The translations under genes and the position numbers were made by a program. The notes under the pieces are model-generated. The model was given only the letters and a program-made list of their open reading frames with translations, made no database searches and was not told where the DNA came from. From an uncultured Verrucomicrobiales bacterium (GTDB lineage: Bacteria; Verrucomicrobiota; Verrucomicrobiia; Verrucomicrobiales; Akkermansiaceae), in assembly GCA_937905985.1 (NCBI GenBank), contig CALCWC010000022.1, positions 1 through 31,397 of the forward strand: a DNA stretch of 31,397 nucleotides, read 5' to 3'. How positions within the stretch are numbered: position 1 is the stretch's first letter; every line of letters begins with the position of its first letter. Shown here in pieces: positions 11,122 through 18,277 of this stretch.

Positions 11122-11495
11122 TTACGCCCCTGCTGCGGATGAGAGGAGTGTGCGCAGGGTGTGCAACAGGTTTTCTGAGGTCATGGGTACACCGAGGGCG
11201 GCGGGATCTGGGAGATCATCGGCATAGGCGCGGGCTTGGCGAATCGGTAGAACTGCCTGCCGCCGGAACCGCGCTGGCGGGTTTCGTACCCGCCCTGCCG
11301 CACGAATTGCCAGAAGGCGCGGAGGAAGTCGTCGCTCAAGGCTTCCACGCACAGGACGATATCAAGGTCCTTTGTGGCGCGGAACGGGAGGTCGAAGGCT
11401 TCGAAATGGATATCGCATGCGCAACCGCCGATAAGAAGGTATGTATCTTGAAAGGCGGCGAAGTGCCGTTGGAAAGTTTGCAGGCCGTTTACCAT
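11122..11495 (-). pseudogene. AbiEii-like nucleotidyltransferase, internally deleted
   Basis: The first ~84 codons (11495 to about 11245) are a good nucleotidyltransferase N-terminus. They include LIGGCACDIHFE, the acidic motif RATKDLDIVL and the stretch FWQFVRQGGYETRQRGSGGRQFYRFAKP. Relatives I recall from gut Bacteroidetes are roughly 250 residues and continue with an ELFSRKP-like region. Here that middle is missing. A second frame resumes with DDLPDPAALGVPMTSENLLHTLRTLL, which resembles the family's C-terminal end and stops at 11122. The first frame runs on out of phase and stops at 11181. I read this as one internal deletion of roughly 130 codons plus a frameshift near 11235-11250. The ATG overlaps the stop of the upstream partner (ATGGTAA), as in intact cassettes. 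Confidence 0.75.
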
Positions 11496-12445
11496 GGGAA
11501 ATCATCGAGAAGTTGTTCCAATGCCTGCTGCACGCGCTCGTCGGAGAGGTGGCGCAGGGAAAGGTAGAGGGAGAGGGCGTCGATGCCATCCGTACCGGGC
11601 AGGCAGGGGGGATAGAGCCACAGTTGGAGAACGATGGGCTCATCCGCCGCCGGGAGTGCGTGCGGTTTTTGCGGCAGCCGCAAAAAGTCGTGCAACGCGC
11701 AGGCGTAGGCGGCTTGGGGCGGCGCGGCCAGCATGGTCAACGCCGCCAGGGCCGTTTCCCCCGCTGTGACGCAGGGAACTGCTTCCGGCACTTGCGGTGC
11801 CTCAATCGTTCGGCGGCAGGGATTTTGCAGCAGGGGCAGCGCGCGTTCCCAAAGGGCGCGCCCCGTGCATACGGGCTCCAATTGCACGGCGCGGCCGGGA
11901 AGGCGCCTGCACAAGCCGACGAGTTGCAGTTGCTCGAAGGCGGCGTGAATGCTCCCGCGGGAGTACGGCAGAAAGGACTCTGCCGCCCCGTACGCCAAAG
12001 GCACGGGCAACCTGTGGTTGAGCATTCCCAGTAGCAAGAGCTGGGCGGGCACACCCAGCTTTGTAACGACGGGCGCGGGCTTGGGCTTCCCGGTGAGGCG
12101 CAGGGCCATGAAAGGCAGGAACACGTTGCCGTTGCCGCCCATGAACGCCACGCCCCTGGCAACCATGCGCCGTGCATCCTGCGCCGCAATGGTGTCGGCA
12201 GCATACACGGCTTGCTTCCCCGTCAGGGCGGCTATGCCCTCCATGTGCTTGGCAATGGAGCCCGGCGTCAACCGAACGGCATGCCTGTCCCGCGCCACTA
12301 CCACGGGCATGCCGTCCATCTCCCCCTGCGCCATCGCGTAACACCCGCGGTACAGCGGCGGTATGCCGCGCCCGTTCAGCGGCGCGAGCTCTATCGTCCG
12401 CCCACCGTTGAGCCATTCCGGCATTTCTGCGCCCTTGCGTTTCAT
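11489..12445 (-). CDS. AbiEi-like regulator/antitoxin-like protein
   Basis: A 318-residue protein that I recognise only as the partner commonly encoded just upstream of AbiEii-like nucleotidyltransferases in gut bacteria. The arrangement here (stop/start overlap with the broken toxin-like gene, shared AT-rich promoter) matches that type IV toxin-antitoxin style. The region around 150-205 (LGVPAQLLLLGMLNHRLPVP, RGSIHAAFEQLQLVGLCRR) looks like a MarR-type winged helix that could bind DNA. The N-terminal half has PFMALRLTGKP-type elements. The reading frame is intact and its codon use looks like the host's. It is an AbiEi-like protein by context; direct antitoxin activity is inference. Confidence 0.65.
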   Translation of the reverse strand: MKRKGAEMPEWLNGGRTIELAPLNGRGIPPLYRGCYAMAQGEMDGMPVVVARDRHAVRLTPGSIAKHMEGIAALTGKQAVYAADTIAAQDARRMVARGVAFMGGNGNVFLPFMALRLTGKPKPAPVVTKLGVPAQLLLLGMLNHRLPVPLAYGAAESFLPYSRGSIHAAFEQLQLVGLCRRLPGRAVQLEPVCTGRALWERALPLLQNPCRRTIEAPQVPEAVPCVTAGETALAALTMLAAPPQAAYACALHDFLRLPQKPHALPAADEPIVLQLWLYPPCLPGTDGIDALSLYLSLRHLSDERVQQALEQLLDDFPW

Positions 12446-12470
12446 TTTGAATTACGTTTTGTTTCAAAAT
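12444..12470. promoter_or_regulatory. inverted-repeat operator at the AbiE-like promoter
   Basis: Perfect 8-bp inverted repeat: ATTTTGAA at 12444-12451 and TTCAAAAT at 12463-12470, separated by 11 bp. It overlaps the start codon on one side and the -10 box (12466-12471) on the other. A binding protein here would block the promoter, which fits autoregulation by the encoded winged-helix protein. Flanking bases extend the symmetry (TTTC before, GAAA after). Confidence 0.55.
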
Positions 12471-12494
12471 AAAATGAAAATAAACAAATGTCAA
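12466..12494 (-). promoter_or_regulatory. promoter of the AbiE-like cassette
   Basis: Minus strand: consensus -35 TTGACA (12494-12489), 17-bp spacer, -10 TATTTT (12471-12466), 20 nt to ATG 12445. The region 12441-12520 is strikingly AT-rich compared with everything around it. Confidence 0.75.
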
Positions 12495-12554
12495 TACTAT
12501 TTTATTTCCCTGATCTGCGTCAACGCGGGCTCGGGCGTATTTTGTCACCAACCG

Positions 12555-13190
12555 TTAATGCTTCTCAATGGGCACGATGCGGAGCTTGCCGAGGGTTTCC
12601 GCCTTGCGCCCGGGGATGTAGCATTGCAGCCATTGGGCGGGGGTGCGGCGGGGTGCGCGGCGGTATGTGGCAAAGACCTCACCCGTGTCGGCATGCACCA
12701 GCGCGAATTGGGGCGGGTGCTTGAGGTGGTCCGGGGTGAAGTCGTCGCACGGGGTGGTGACGGTTTCGTTCACGAGCCCGAGCTTGCGGCAGTAGGAACG
12801 CCAAATGGCACCGTGGCCGGCATGGCGGCGGTGTACCCAGGCCAGCGCGTGGGCCAGCTCATGCAGCAGGGTGTGCCAAATGAGGAAGCGGTCCTTCTCC
12901 AGGTACGCCTCCACGAAATAGTGGGAGAGGGTGATGCGCCGCTCCTTGAAGCGGCAGCAACCGAGACGGTGCAGGGCGCGGTCCCAGCCGAAGCTCCAAC
13001 CATCCAGGTGCAGGGATTGCAGGCACGCGTTGGCGTAGGCCTCCACCTCCGCCAGGCTGTGCCATTCCCTCATCTGCGGAACGCTGCACGCGGGCGCGTC
13101 GAACCCCGCCTGTTCGGCGTCCGCGCGCCCGGTGGCGCATTCCAGGAGCTCACGCCAAAGGCGCTCCCAGGGCTTATTCTGCGGTTCCAT
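12555..13190 (-). CDS. SprT-like zinc metalloprotein
   Basis: SprT-like domain protein of 211 residues. The gluzincin-like motif HELAH is at 110-114, with further histidines in VHRRHAGHG (His123, His126), the third-ligand region of SprT/Spartan proteins. The C-terminus keeps LVHADTGEVFATYRRAP, which resembles the family's beta-hairpin. I see no paired cysteines like those of the zinc ribbon in E. coli SprT. ATG 13190 lies inside the end of recA, so the genes overlap by 17 bp in different frames. SprT/Spartan relatives act on DNA-protein crosslinks in eukaryotes, so a link with recA is attractive, but the bacterial role is uncertain. Confidence 0.82.
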   Translation of the reverse strand: MEPQNKPWERLWRELLECATGRADAEQAGFDAPACSVPQMREWHSLAEVEAYANACLQSLHLDGWSFGWDRALHRLGCCRFKERRITLSHYFVEAYLEKDRFLIWHTLLHELAHALAWVHRRHAGHGAIWRSYCRKLGLVNETVTTPCDDFTPDHLKHPPQFALVHADTGEVFATYRRAPRRTPAQWLQCYIPGRKAETLGKLRIVPIEKH

Positions 13191-14205
13191 CCATCTTGGC
13201 GCGAACCTTGGCCTCAATCTCCGCGTAGAGTTCGGGATTGGTGCGCAGGGCCTCCTTGGCACCGTCGCGTCCCTGGGCAATCTGGCTGCCGTTGTAGCTG
13301 AACCAGGAGCCGCGCTTCTGCACGATGTCGTACTCCATGGCCAGGTCAACCAGGCTGCCGGTGGAGGAGATGCCCTCGTTGTACATGATGTCGAACTCGC
13401 ACTCCTTGAAGGGCGGTGCCACCTTGTTCTTGACAATCTTGAGCTTGGTGCGGTTGCCGTTGACGGTGCCGTCGCTGCCCTTGATCTGGCCGATGCGGCG
13501 GATATCGCAGCGGACGGAGGCGTAGAATTTGAGGGCACGGCCGCCGGGGGTGGTTTCCGGGTTGCCGAACATCACGCCGATCTTCTCGCGTATCTGGTTG
13601 GTGAAGATGCAGACGGTGCGCGCCTTGGAGATGAGTGAGGTGAGCTTGCGCAGCGCAGCGCTCATCAGGCGCGCCTGGGCGCCCACCGTGCTGTCGCCGA
13701 TTTCGCCTTCCAGCTCCTGCCGCGTCACCAAGGCCGCCACTGAGTCCACCACAATCACATCGATGGCGTTGGAGCGCACCAGCGCCTCGCAGATTTGCAG
13801 GGCCTCCTCGCCGCTGTTGGGCTGGGACACCAGAAGGTCATCCAGATTCACACCCAGCTTGGCCGCGTAGGCCGGATCCAGCGCGTGCTCCACGTCGATG
13901 AACGCGGCGAGCCCGCCGGCGCGCTGCGCCTGGGCAATGACGGTGAGGGTGAGCGTGGTTTTGCCGGAGGATTCCGGGCCGAAGATTTCCACCACGCGTC
14001 CGCGCGGGAAGCCCCCCACGCCCAGGGCGCGGTCAATCAAAATGTTTCCGGTGGGTATCACTTCCACCTCCATGGTCTTGTGGTCGCCCAGGCGCACGAT
14101 GGCGTTCTCGCCGAAATCTTTCTGGATCTGCAGCATGGCGGCATCCAGGGCGCGCTGGCGCTGCGCCATGACCTTGTCTTGTTCGGGTGTTGTCTCTTTG
14201 CTCAT
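13174..14205 (-). CDS. recA: recombinase A
   Basis: RecA, 343 residues, the DNA-dependent ATPase for homologous recombination and SOS signalling. Diagnostic features are ALDAAMLQIQKDFGENAIVRLG, Walker A GPESSGKT, FIDVEHALDP (with the catalytic Glu region), Walker B VIVVDSVAALV, the FTNQIREKIGVMFGNPETTPG loop L2 and YKGSW-like GSWFSYNG. The C-terminus is short. ATG 14205 is chosen over a longer in-frame start because the family N-terminus (MSKETTPEQDKVMAQRQRAL) begins there and the promoter ends 10 nt upstream. I see no LexA-type SOS box around the promoter. It overlaps the sprT-like gene downstream. Confidence 0.98.
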   Translation of the reverse strand: MSKETTPEQDKVMAQRQRALDAAMLQIQKDFGENAIVRLGDHKTMEVEVIPTGNILIDRALGVGGFPRGRVVEIFGPESSGKTTLTLTVIAQAQRAGGLAAFIDVEHALDPAYAAKLGVNLDDLLVSQPNSGEEALQICEALVRSNAIDVIVVDSVAALVTRQELEGEIGDSTVGAQARLMSAALRKLTSLISKARTVCIFTNQIREKIGVMFGNPETTPGGRALKFYASVRCDIRRIGQIKGSDGTVNGNRTKLKIVKNKVAPPFKECEFDIMYNEGISSTGSLVDLAMEYDIVQKRGSWFSYNGSQIAQGRDGAKEALRTNPELYAEIEAKVRAKMDGTAE

Positions 14206-14215
14206 GTCAGCGGGG

Positions 14216-14244
14216 ATTGTAGCCGTTCCATATTCTCCATGCAA
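14216..14244 (-). promoter_or_regulatory. promoter of recA (near-leaderless)
   Basis: Minus strand: -35 TTGCAT (14244-14239), 17-bp spacer, -10 TACAAT (14221-14216), 10 nt to ATG 14205. The leader would be only about 3-4 nt. Confidence 0.7.
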
Positions 14245-14288
14245 GCCAAAACTGCATGGGAAGTGATGATTGCGGCCTTGCAAATCGG

Positions 14289-14317
14289 TTGACTAACGGT
14301 GCGTGTTGTGGCATGAT
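14289..14317 (+). promoter_or_regulatory. promoter of the thioredoxin lipoprotein gene (leaderless)
   Basis: -35 TTGACT (14289-14294), 17-bp spacer, -10 CATGAT (14312-14317), 7 nt to GTG 14325. This promoter decides the start: the ATG codons at 14313 and 14316 lie inside the -10 box. Confidence 0.65.
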
Positions 14318-14324
14318 GACGGGC

Positions 14325-14888
14325 GTGAAAGCGGCATACAAGCTCCTGCTTGCGGGAATCCTGCTGGCGGGCCTCACCGGGTGCGATGAATCCGACGAGG
14401 TCAAGGCGGAGCGCGCCGCGCAGTTCACCACTTCCACCAAGCCCGCCCCCAACCCGCAGCTGGAGTCCATCGAGTCCATGGTGCGCACGGATGCGGCCAC
14501 CGCTCCCACCGGGCTGCATTCCGCTCCCAAGTTTGAGCTGTACAGCGCATACAAGGGGGACGACATCAAGCAGGTGACCGGTGTTTCCGGGCGCAGCCTC
14601 ATCCTGTGCTTCACGGCTCCGTGGTGTCCGCACTGCGCCAAGATGAAGGAGGCCCTGCGCACGCTGGCGCAGACGGAGAAGGGCAACGTGCAGGTGGTGG
14701 ATGTGGATGCGGATGCATACCCGGCGCTGGCCACGGACTACGGCATCACAAAAGTGCCCACCACCGTGTTCTACACGGAGGGCGTGAAGCTGCGCACCAT
14801 TGAGGGCGCATACACCGCAGAGAGCCTGGGGCGCTTCCTGCACGCGCTTCTCACCCGGGGCGACAGCCCCGCAGACGAACCGAAATAA
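14325..14888 (+). CDS. thioredoxin-fold lipoprotein
   Basis: Envelope thiol-disulfide protein of 188 codons starting with GTG. The lipoprotein signal has a hydrophobic stretch AAYKLLLAGILLAGLTG and the lipidated Cys in LTGC. A spacer of about 60 residues leads to the thioredoxin domain, with FTAPWCPHCAKMKEAL carrying the active-site pair Cys101-Cys104 (CPHC). Next come VVDVDADAYPALATDYGITKVPTT with the cis-proline (VPT), and the C-terminal strand/helix. CPHC is the DsbA-type dipeptide, which favours an oxidising protein, but thioredoxin-like reductases also occur with it. It is divergent from recA; trpS follows 25 bp after. Confidence 0.88.
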   Translation: MKAAYKLLLAGILLAGLTGCDESDEVKAERAAQFTTSTKPAPNPQLESIESMVRTDAATAPTGLHSAPKFELYSAYKGDDIKQVTGVSGRSLILCFTAPWCPHCAKMKEALRTLAQTEKGNVQVVDVDADAYPALATDYGITKVPTTVFYTEGVKLRTIEGAYTAESLGRFLHALLTRGDSPADEPK

Positions 14889-14913
14889 CCTTTACCACCA
14901 TCACTTTCCCACC

Positions 14914-15888
14914 ATGAGATTCCTTACCGGATTGCAACCCAGCGGACAGCTCCACATCGGCAACTACTTCGGCGCCATCAAACCCGCCGTGGAGCTGCAG
15001 GAGAAGGGCGAGGGCTTCTACTTCATCGCCAACTACCATGCCATGACCACCATGGAGAGCGCGCAGGCCCTGCATGACAACACGCGCGCCCTGGCCGTGG
15101 ATTTCCTGGCCTGCGGGCTGGACCCGGAGAAGAGCGTGTTCTTCGCGCAGTCCGCGGTGCCGGAGGTGAACGAGCTGGCCTGGATTCTCTCCACGGTGTG
15201 CCCGATGGGGCTGCTGGAGCGCTGCCACTCCTACAAGGAGAAGATGGCGCGCGGTTTCGCGGCATCCCACGCGCTCTTTGCGTACCCCGTGCTCATGGCG
15301 GCGGACATCCTGCTGTACAATTCCGATGCCGTGCCCGTGGGCAAGGACCAGAAGCAGCACTTGGAAGTCACGCGTGACCTGGCGGGCAAGATGAACGACA
15401 CCTTTGGCGCGGACCTCTTCAAGCTGCCTGAACCCATCATCAGCGAGGTGACGGCCGTGGTGCCCGGACTGGACGGCCAGAAGATGAGCAAGAGCTACGG
15501 CAACACCCTCCCCATCTTCGGCGAGGAGAAGGCCATCCGCAAGCTCATCAACAAGAAGGTGGTGACAGATGCCACCCCGCTGGAGGACCCCAAGCCCACC
15601 GAGGGCTCCATCATCCTGTCCCTCTACAAGCTTTTCGCCACGCCGGAGCAGTATCAGGCCATGGTGGATGCCCACCTGGCAGGCGGCGTGGGTTACGGCC
15701 AGTTCAAGAAGGACCTCTTTGAGGCCTATTGGGAGTATTTCCGCACCGCGCGCGAGCGCAGGGAGTGGATTCTTGCCCATCCCGAATACGTGGACGATGT
15801 GCTCAACCGAGGCGCAGAAAAAGCGCGCGAGGAGGCGCAGGCCACGCTCGCGCGCATTCGCCAGGCCGTTGGCCTGGGATGGCAATAA
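14914..15888 (+). CDS. trpS: tryptophanyl-tRNA synthetase
   Basis: Class Ic aminoacyl-tRNA synthetase of 324 residues that charges tRNA-Trp. The HIGH-like motif HIGN is at 14-17, preceded by GLQPSGQL. The tryptophan pocket is recognisable in YHAMTTME, and KMSKSYGN (KMSKS at 190-194) is the ATP-binding loop. ATG 14914 gives the standard FLTGLQPSG start; longer in-frame versions would run into the lipoprotein gene. No Shine-Dalgarno and no clear promoter of its own was found, so it is probably read with the thioredoxin lipoprotein. It converges with the barrel-protein gene, with only six bases between the two stops. Confidence 0.97.
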   Translation: MRFLTGLQPSGQLHIGNYFGAIKPAVELQEKGEGFYFIANYHAMTTMESAQALHDNTRALAVDFLACGLDPEKSVFFAQSAVPEVNELAWILSTVCPMGLLERCHSYKEKMARGFAASHALFAYPVLMAADILLYNSDAVPVGKDQKQHLEVTRDLAGKMNDTFGADLFKLPEPIISEVTAVVPGLDGQKMSKSYGNTLPIFGEEKAIRKLINKKVVTDATPLEDPKPTEGSIILSLYKLFATPEQYQAMVDAHLAGGVGYGQFKKDLFEAYWEYFRTARERREWILAHPEYVDDVLNRGAEKAREEAQATLARIRQAVGLGWQ

Positions 15889-15894
15889 CTTGCG

Positions 15895-16950
15895 TTAGAA
15901 TCGGTAGGTGAGCGAGATGTCGCTCACGATGGCGAACTCGCGGAAGGGCACGGTTTGGCTCTTGCCGGTGTACGTCCTGAATTCCGACTTGGTGTTGGCC
16001 TTCATGGCACCGCGACCGGCCCAGTTGAAGGTGACGCCCGGTGTCAGGATCCAGTTGTGCGTGATGAAGTACGGCGCGGTCAACTTGATCCAGTAGCCCT
16101 GGGAGCCGTTCTCGCATGCAAAGTAGTGGGAGCGGAAATAGTCTGCCGTGGCAGACATGCCGAACTGCACCATGCCCAGCCAGCGGATGTTCTCCACATC
16201 GTCAGCGCTGCCGATGATGGGGAAGCGGAAGTTCACGTACGGCTCGAACCACCAGCCGCGGATGCCTACAAAGCTGAAGCGCACCGTGCAGCCCGCCGCC
16301 AGCCACTTGTACGGCGTGACCTCGGGTGTGATGAAGAACTCATGCACTACGGAGGAGCCCTGGTCGCGGTAGTGCTTGGCCATCACGCCCAGGATGCCGC
16401 CGTGGACGAAATCGTGCCCAAGTGTGATATTCCACTTCTCGCTCTCGCGCTTGAACGAGGTTACCACCGCAAATTCGTTCTCCATGTTGCACTGTTTGAT
16501 GGGCTTGCCCGCCAGCGCGCCGATGTACTGGTTCTGCACCTCCTGCGGCAGGCTGTCGAAGTTCGGGATGCGCTCGCGCAGCACTACCGCTGCCCCGCTG
16601 CGTGACATGGGCGGGTTGCCGTACAGGGTGTGTCCTGCGGAGAAGATGGAGTATGCAACCGTCTCGTTGAACGTCCAGCCTCCCTTGTCGCCAAAATCGT
16701 ATGTGAACTTGAATGCCACCGTTTCCACGCCCTCGCCTTGTTCAGCTTCTTGCGTGGCCACCAGGCCGCGACCCCAGTAGAATGAGCGGTACATGCCCGT
16801 CAGGCTGCCTTCCAGGCGCTGCGCGGAGTCATACGGCAAGTCCAGGAAATTCTGCGCCTGTCTGCCGCTCTCGTGCGTGGGAATGGCCACAGCCGCACCC
16901 GCGGGGGCTGCCGCCAGGGCCAAGGCGATGATGATGTGTTGTATTCTCAT
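15895..16950 (-). CDS. outer-membrane beta-barrel protein
   Basis: Probable outer-membrane barrel of 351 residues, function unknown. It has a signal peptide (MRIQ, ALALAAAPAGAAVA). Many alternating strands are rich in aromatic residues, including GLVATQE, VAFKFTYDF, FAVVTSFKRE, WNITLGHDF, WFEPYVNFRFPI and WILTPGVTFNW. The C-terminal strand ISLTYRF ends in Phe, the signature recognised by the BAM machinery. It may be a porin or an MtrB/PP-type transporter; there is no domain that decides. It has its own promoter at 16996-17024 with a leader of about 39 nt, unlike the leaderless genes, and a perfect palindrome lies just upstream of the -35 box. Confidence 0.75.
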   Translation of the reverse strand: MRIQHIIIALALAAAPAGAAVAIPTHESGRQAQNFLDLPYDSAQRLEGSLTGMYRSFYWGRGLVATQEAEQGEGVETVAFKFTYDFGDKGGWTFNETVAYSIFSAGHTLYGNPPMSRSGAAVVLRERIPNFDSLPQEVQNQYIGALAGKPIKQCNMENEFAVVTSFKRESEKWNITLGHDFVHGGILGVMAKHYRDQGSSVVHEFFITPEVTPYKWLAAGCTVRFSFVGIRGWWFEPYVNFRFPIIGSADDVENIRWLGMVQFGMSATADYFRSHYFACENGSQGYWIKLTAPYFITHNWILTPGVTFNWAGRGAMKANTKSEFRTYTGKSQTVPFREFAIVSDISLTYRF

Positions 16951-16995
16951 GACTGCTTGTGGTTTTTTTGGTGGATGTCTACTGCATCCGAGGGA

Positions 16996-17024
16996 ATTTT
17001 ACTCCCATCTCTATCCGTTGTCAA
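16996..17024 (-). promoter_or_regulatory. promoter of the barrel-protein gene
   Basis: Minus strand: consensus -35 TTGACA (17024-17019), 17-bp spacer, -10 TAAAAT (17001-16996), 45 nt to ATG 16950. No Shine-Dalgarno sequence is seen in the leader. Confidence 0.75.
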
Positions 17025-17025
17025 G

Positions 17026-17053
17026 AAAAATCTAGAGTGCACTCTAGATTTTT
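17026..17053. repeat. perfect 28-bp palindrome
   Basis: Half-site AAAAATCTAGAGTG followed directly by its reverse complement, with no spacer. It lies one base upstream of the -35 box of the barrel-protein gene and 21 bp downstream of the terminator of the small lipoprotein gene. It could be an activator or repressor site, or a second hairpin ending in a T run on the plus strand (17049-17056). Confidence 0.85.
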
Positions 17054-17066
17054 TTTGCGGGTGGAC

Positions 17067-17101
17067 AAAAAAAGAACGCGCCCGGCAAAGCCGGACGCGT
17101 T
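17067..17101 (-). terminator. terminator of the small lipoprotein gene
   Basis: Rho-independent form on the minus strand: stem AACGCGTCCGGC / GCCGGGCGCGTT (12 pairs with one G-T), three-base loop TTT, then C and seven T (17073-17067). It lies 33 bp past the stop codon of the 37-residue lipoprotein gene. Confidence 0.9.
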
Positions 17102-17133
17102 TGTAAGTAGGGGAAGTGAACTTCCCTACACCC

Positions 17134-17247
17134 TTACTTCTTGGCGGGCACGACCGGAGCCGGAGCCGGTTCCGTGGGCTGCACCTGCTGCTGCTGGCAG
17201 GAAACCAGAGCGGCGGCCGTAAGAGCGAGAATAGCGATGGTCTTCAT
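17134..17247 (-). CDS. small lipoprotein, 37 residues
   Basis: Very short lipoprotein. MKTIAILALTAAALVSC is a complete lipoprotein signal with the lipidated Cys at 17 (lipobox LVSC). The mature part is only about 21 residues: four Gln, then Pro/Ala-rich VQPTEPAPAPVVPAKK. No conserved fold can be expected. The gene is supported by a promoter (17315-17342), a 5' leader of about 60 nt and a strong terminator, so it is an independent transcription unit. Comparable tiny Pro-rich lipoproteins are abundant in some Gram-negatives (entericidin-like size), but I cannot assign one. Confidence 0.8.
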   Translation of the reverse strand: MKTIAILALTAAALVSCQQQQVQPTEPAPAPVVPAKK

Positions 17248-17314
17248 AATTATCTTACTAGTTTTGATTTTTGAAGCGCCCCAGCAACCAAGGATAGGCT
17301 GAGGGGTTGAGAGA

Positions 17315-17342
17315 AGTGTACCAAATCCATGATGCAATGCAA
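17315..17342 (-). promoter_or_regulatory. promoter of the small lipoprotein gene
   Basis: Minus strand: -35 TTGCAT (17342-17337), 16-bp spacer, -10 TACACT (17320-17315), 67 nt to ATG 17247. An extra TAAGAT box four bases before the ATG is too close to be used for this start. Confidence 0.5.
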
Positions 17343-17439
17343 GGCTAAAATCAAAATTTCCTGATTATTTTTTGGAAAAGTGCGGGGAAAGGAGCCTTGG
17401 AAAGCGGATGAACCCGCATGGGTACTGGATTTTCATGCG

Positions 17440-18222
17440 TTATCGCAGTTCGGAGAAAAAGGCGTCATGGAAACCCTCGGCATTGAAAATCGTATTATGT
17501 GTGGCGTGAAAAGTCTTCTCCGTGACGGGGCGGTTGAAGCTTTCGCGCAGTGCGTCTGTGCGCGGCGGCAGCACAATTTCATCCTGGTCTGCGCGCAGGA
17601 TGGCCACATCGCAGGTAATCTTGGGTGCGTAGTCGGTGGAGATGAACTTGTCGATAACCACAGCGTTGGGAACGGCGGGGATGAAATCGCACGCCACGTT
17701 CACCAGACTGTCGAACGGGCAGATGAGCACAAGCTTGTCGGGGTTCTTGGCGGCGGCCACCTGCATGGCCACGCCGGTGCCGATGCTGAATCCCACCAGC
17801 GTGGTTGCGGAGGGTTTGCCGAGTTTTTCCTTCGCCTGGTCAAGCACGGCGCAGGAATCTGCCACAATGTCCTTCTCGCTGGGTTCGCCCTCGCTGCTGC
17901 CGTATCCACGGTAGTTGACCAGCAGGTAGGAGCGCGTGGTGTCCTCGTCTGCATAGTCGGAGAAGTCGCCGGCGTTGATGGAGTTGCCGCCGTACATGAC
18001 AACGAGCGGCGCGTTGGGGCCGCGGTTGAAAAGCCAGCCGCGCAGCACGGTGCCGTCCTGCATGGTGAAGGCCGTGTATTGTTCCGTGTGGCCGTACTTG
18101 GTGTCAGGCGAGCATCCGCCGGGTTGCGCACCGGGGAAAACCAGGCTGCGCACCGCGCACATGGGCACCAGGGTCAGCACCAGCAACAGCGCCAGCACGC
18201 GCAGAATCCATTTCTTCTTCAT
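17440..18222 (-). CDS. alpha/beta hydrolase, membrane-anchored or secreted
   Basis: Alpha/beta-hydrolase of 260 residues with an N-terminal signal anchor (KKKWILRVLALLLVLTLVPMC). The serine nucleophile is Ser146 in LVGFSIGTG, the oxyanion region is VMYGGNSINAGDF, and LLVNYRGYGSSEGEPSE is the typical strand/loop before the nucleophile. An Asp follows LRADQDEIV, and the catalytic His is His242 in ATHNTIF. Close relatives are annotated as BAAT/FrsA-like or 'YfhR-like' hydrolases with unknown substrates. A promoter with a 6-nt gap to the ATG lies upstream, divergent from the 18313 gene. Confidence 0.85.
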   Translation of the reverse strand: MKKKWILRVLALLLVLTLVPMCAVRSLVFPGAQPGGCSPDTKYGHTEQYTAFTMQDGTVLRGWLFNRGPNAPLVVMYGGNSINAGDFSDYADEDTTRSYLLVNYRGYGSSEGEPSEKDIVADSCAVLDQAKEKLGKPSATTLVGFSIGTGVAMQVAAAKNPDKLVLICPFDSLVNVACDFIPAVPNAVVIDKFISTDYAPKITCDVAILRADQDEIVLPPRTDALRESFNRPVTEKTFHATHNTIFNAEGFHDAFFSELR

Positions 18223-18228
18223 CCCGCC

Positions 18229-18257
18229 ATTCTACCAGTTCACGCCCCCGAGCGCAA
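18229..18257 (-). promoter_or_regulatory. promoter of the alpha/beta hydrolase gene (leaderless)
   Basis: Minus strand: -35 TTGCGC (18257-18252), 17-bp spacer, -10 TAGAAT (18234-18229), 6 nt to ATG 18222. Confidence 0.65.
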
Positions 18258-18277
18258 GCGCGCGCTGCGCGTGCCGC

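Noticed and set aside
12363..13301. Plus-strand reading frame opposite the AbiEi-like promoter and the sprT-like gene
   Set aside because: It crosses the AT-rich promoter and runs antisense to the HELAH gene; no motif or promoter supports it.
14205..14290. LexA/SOS box in the recA promoter region
   Set aside because: I could find neither an E. coli-type CTGT-N8-ACAG nor a Gram-positive-type GAAC-N4-GTTC site. A different LexA motif cannot be excluded by eye.
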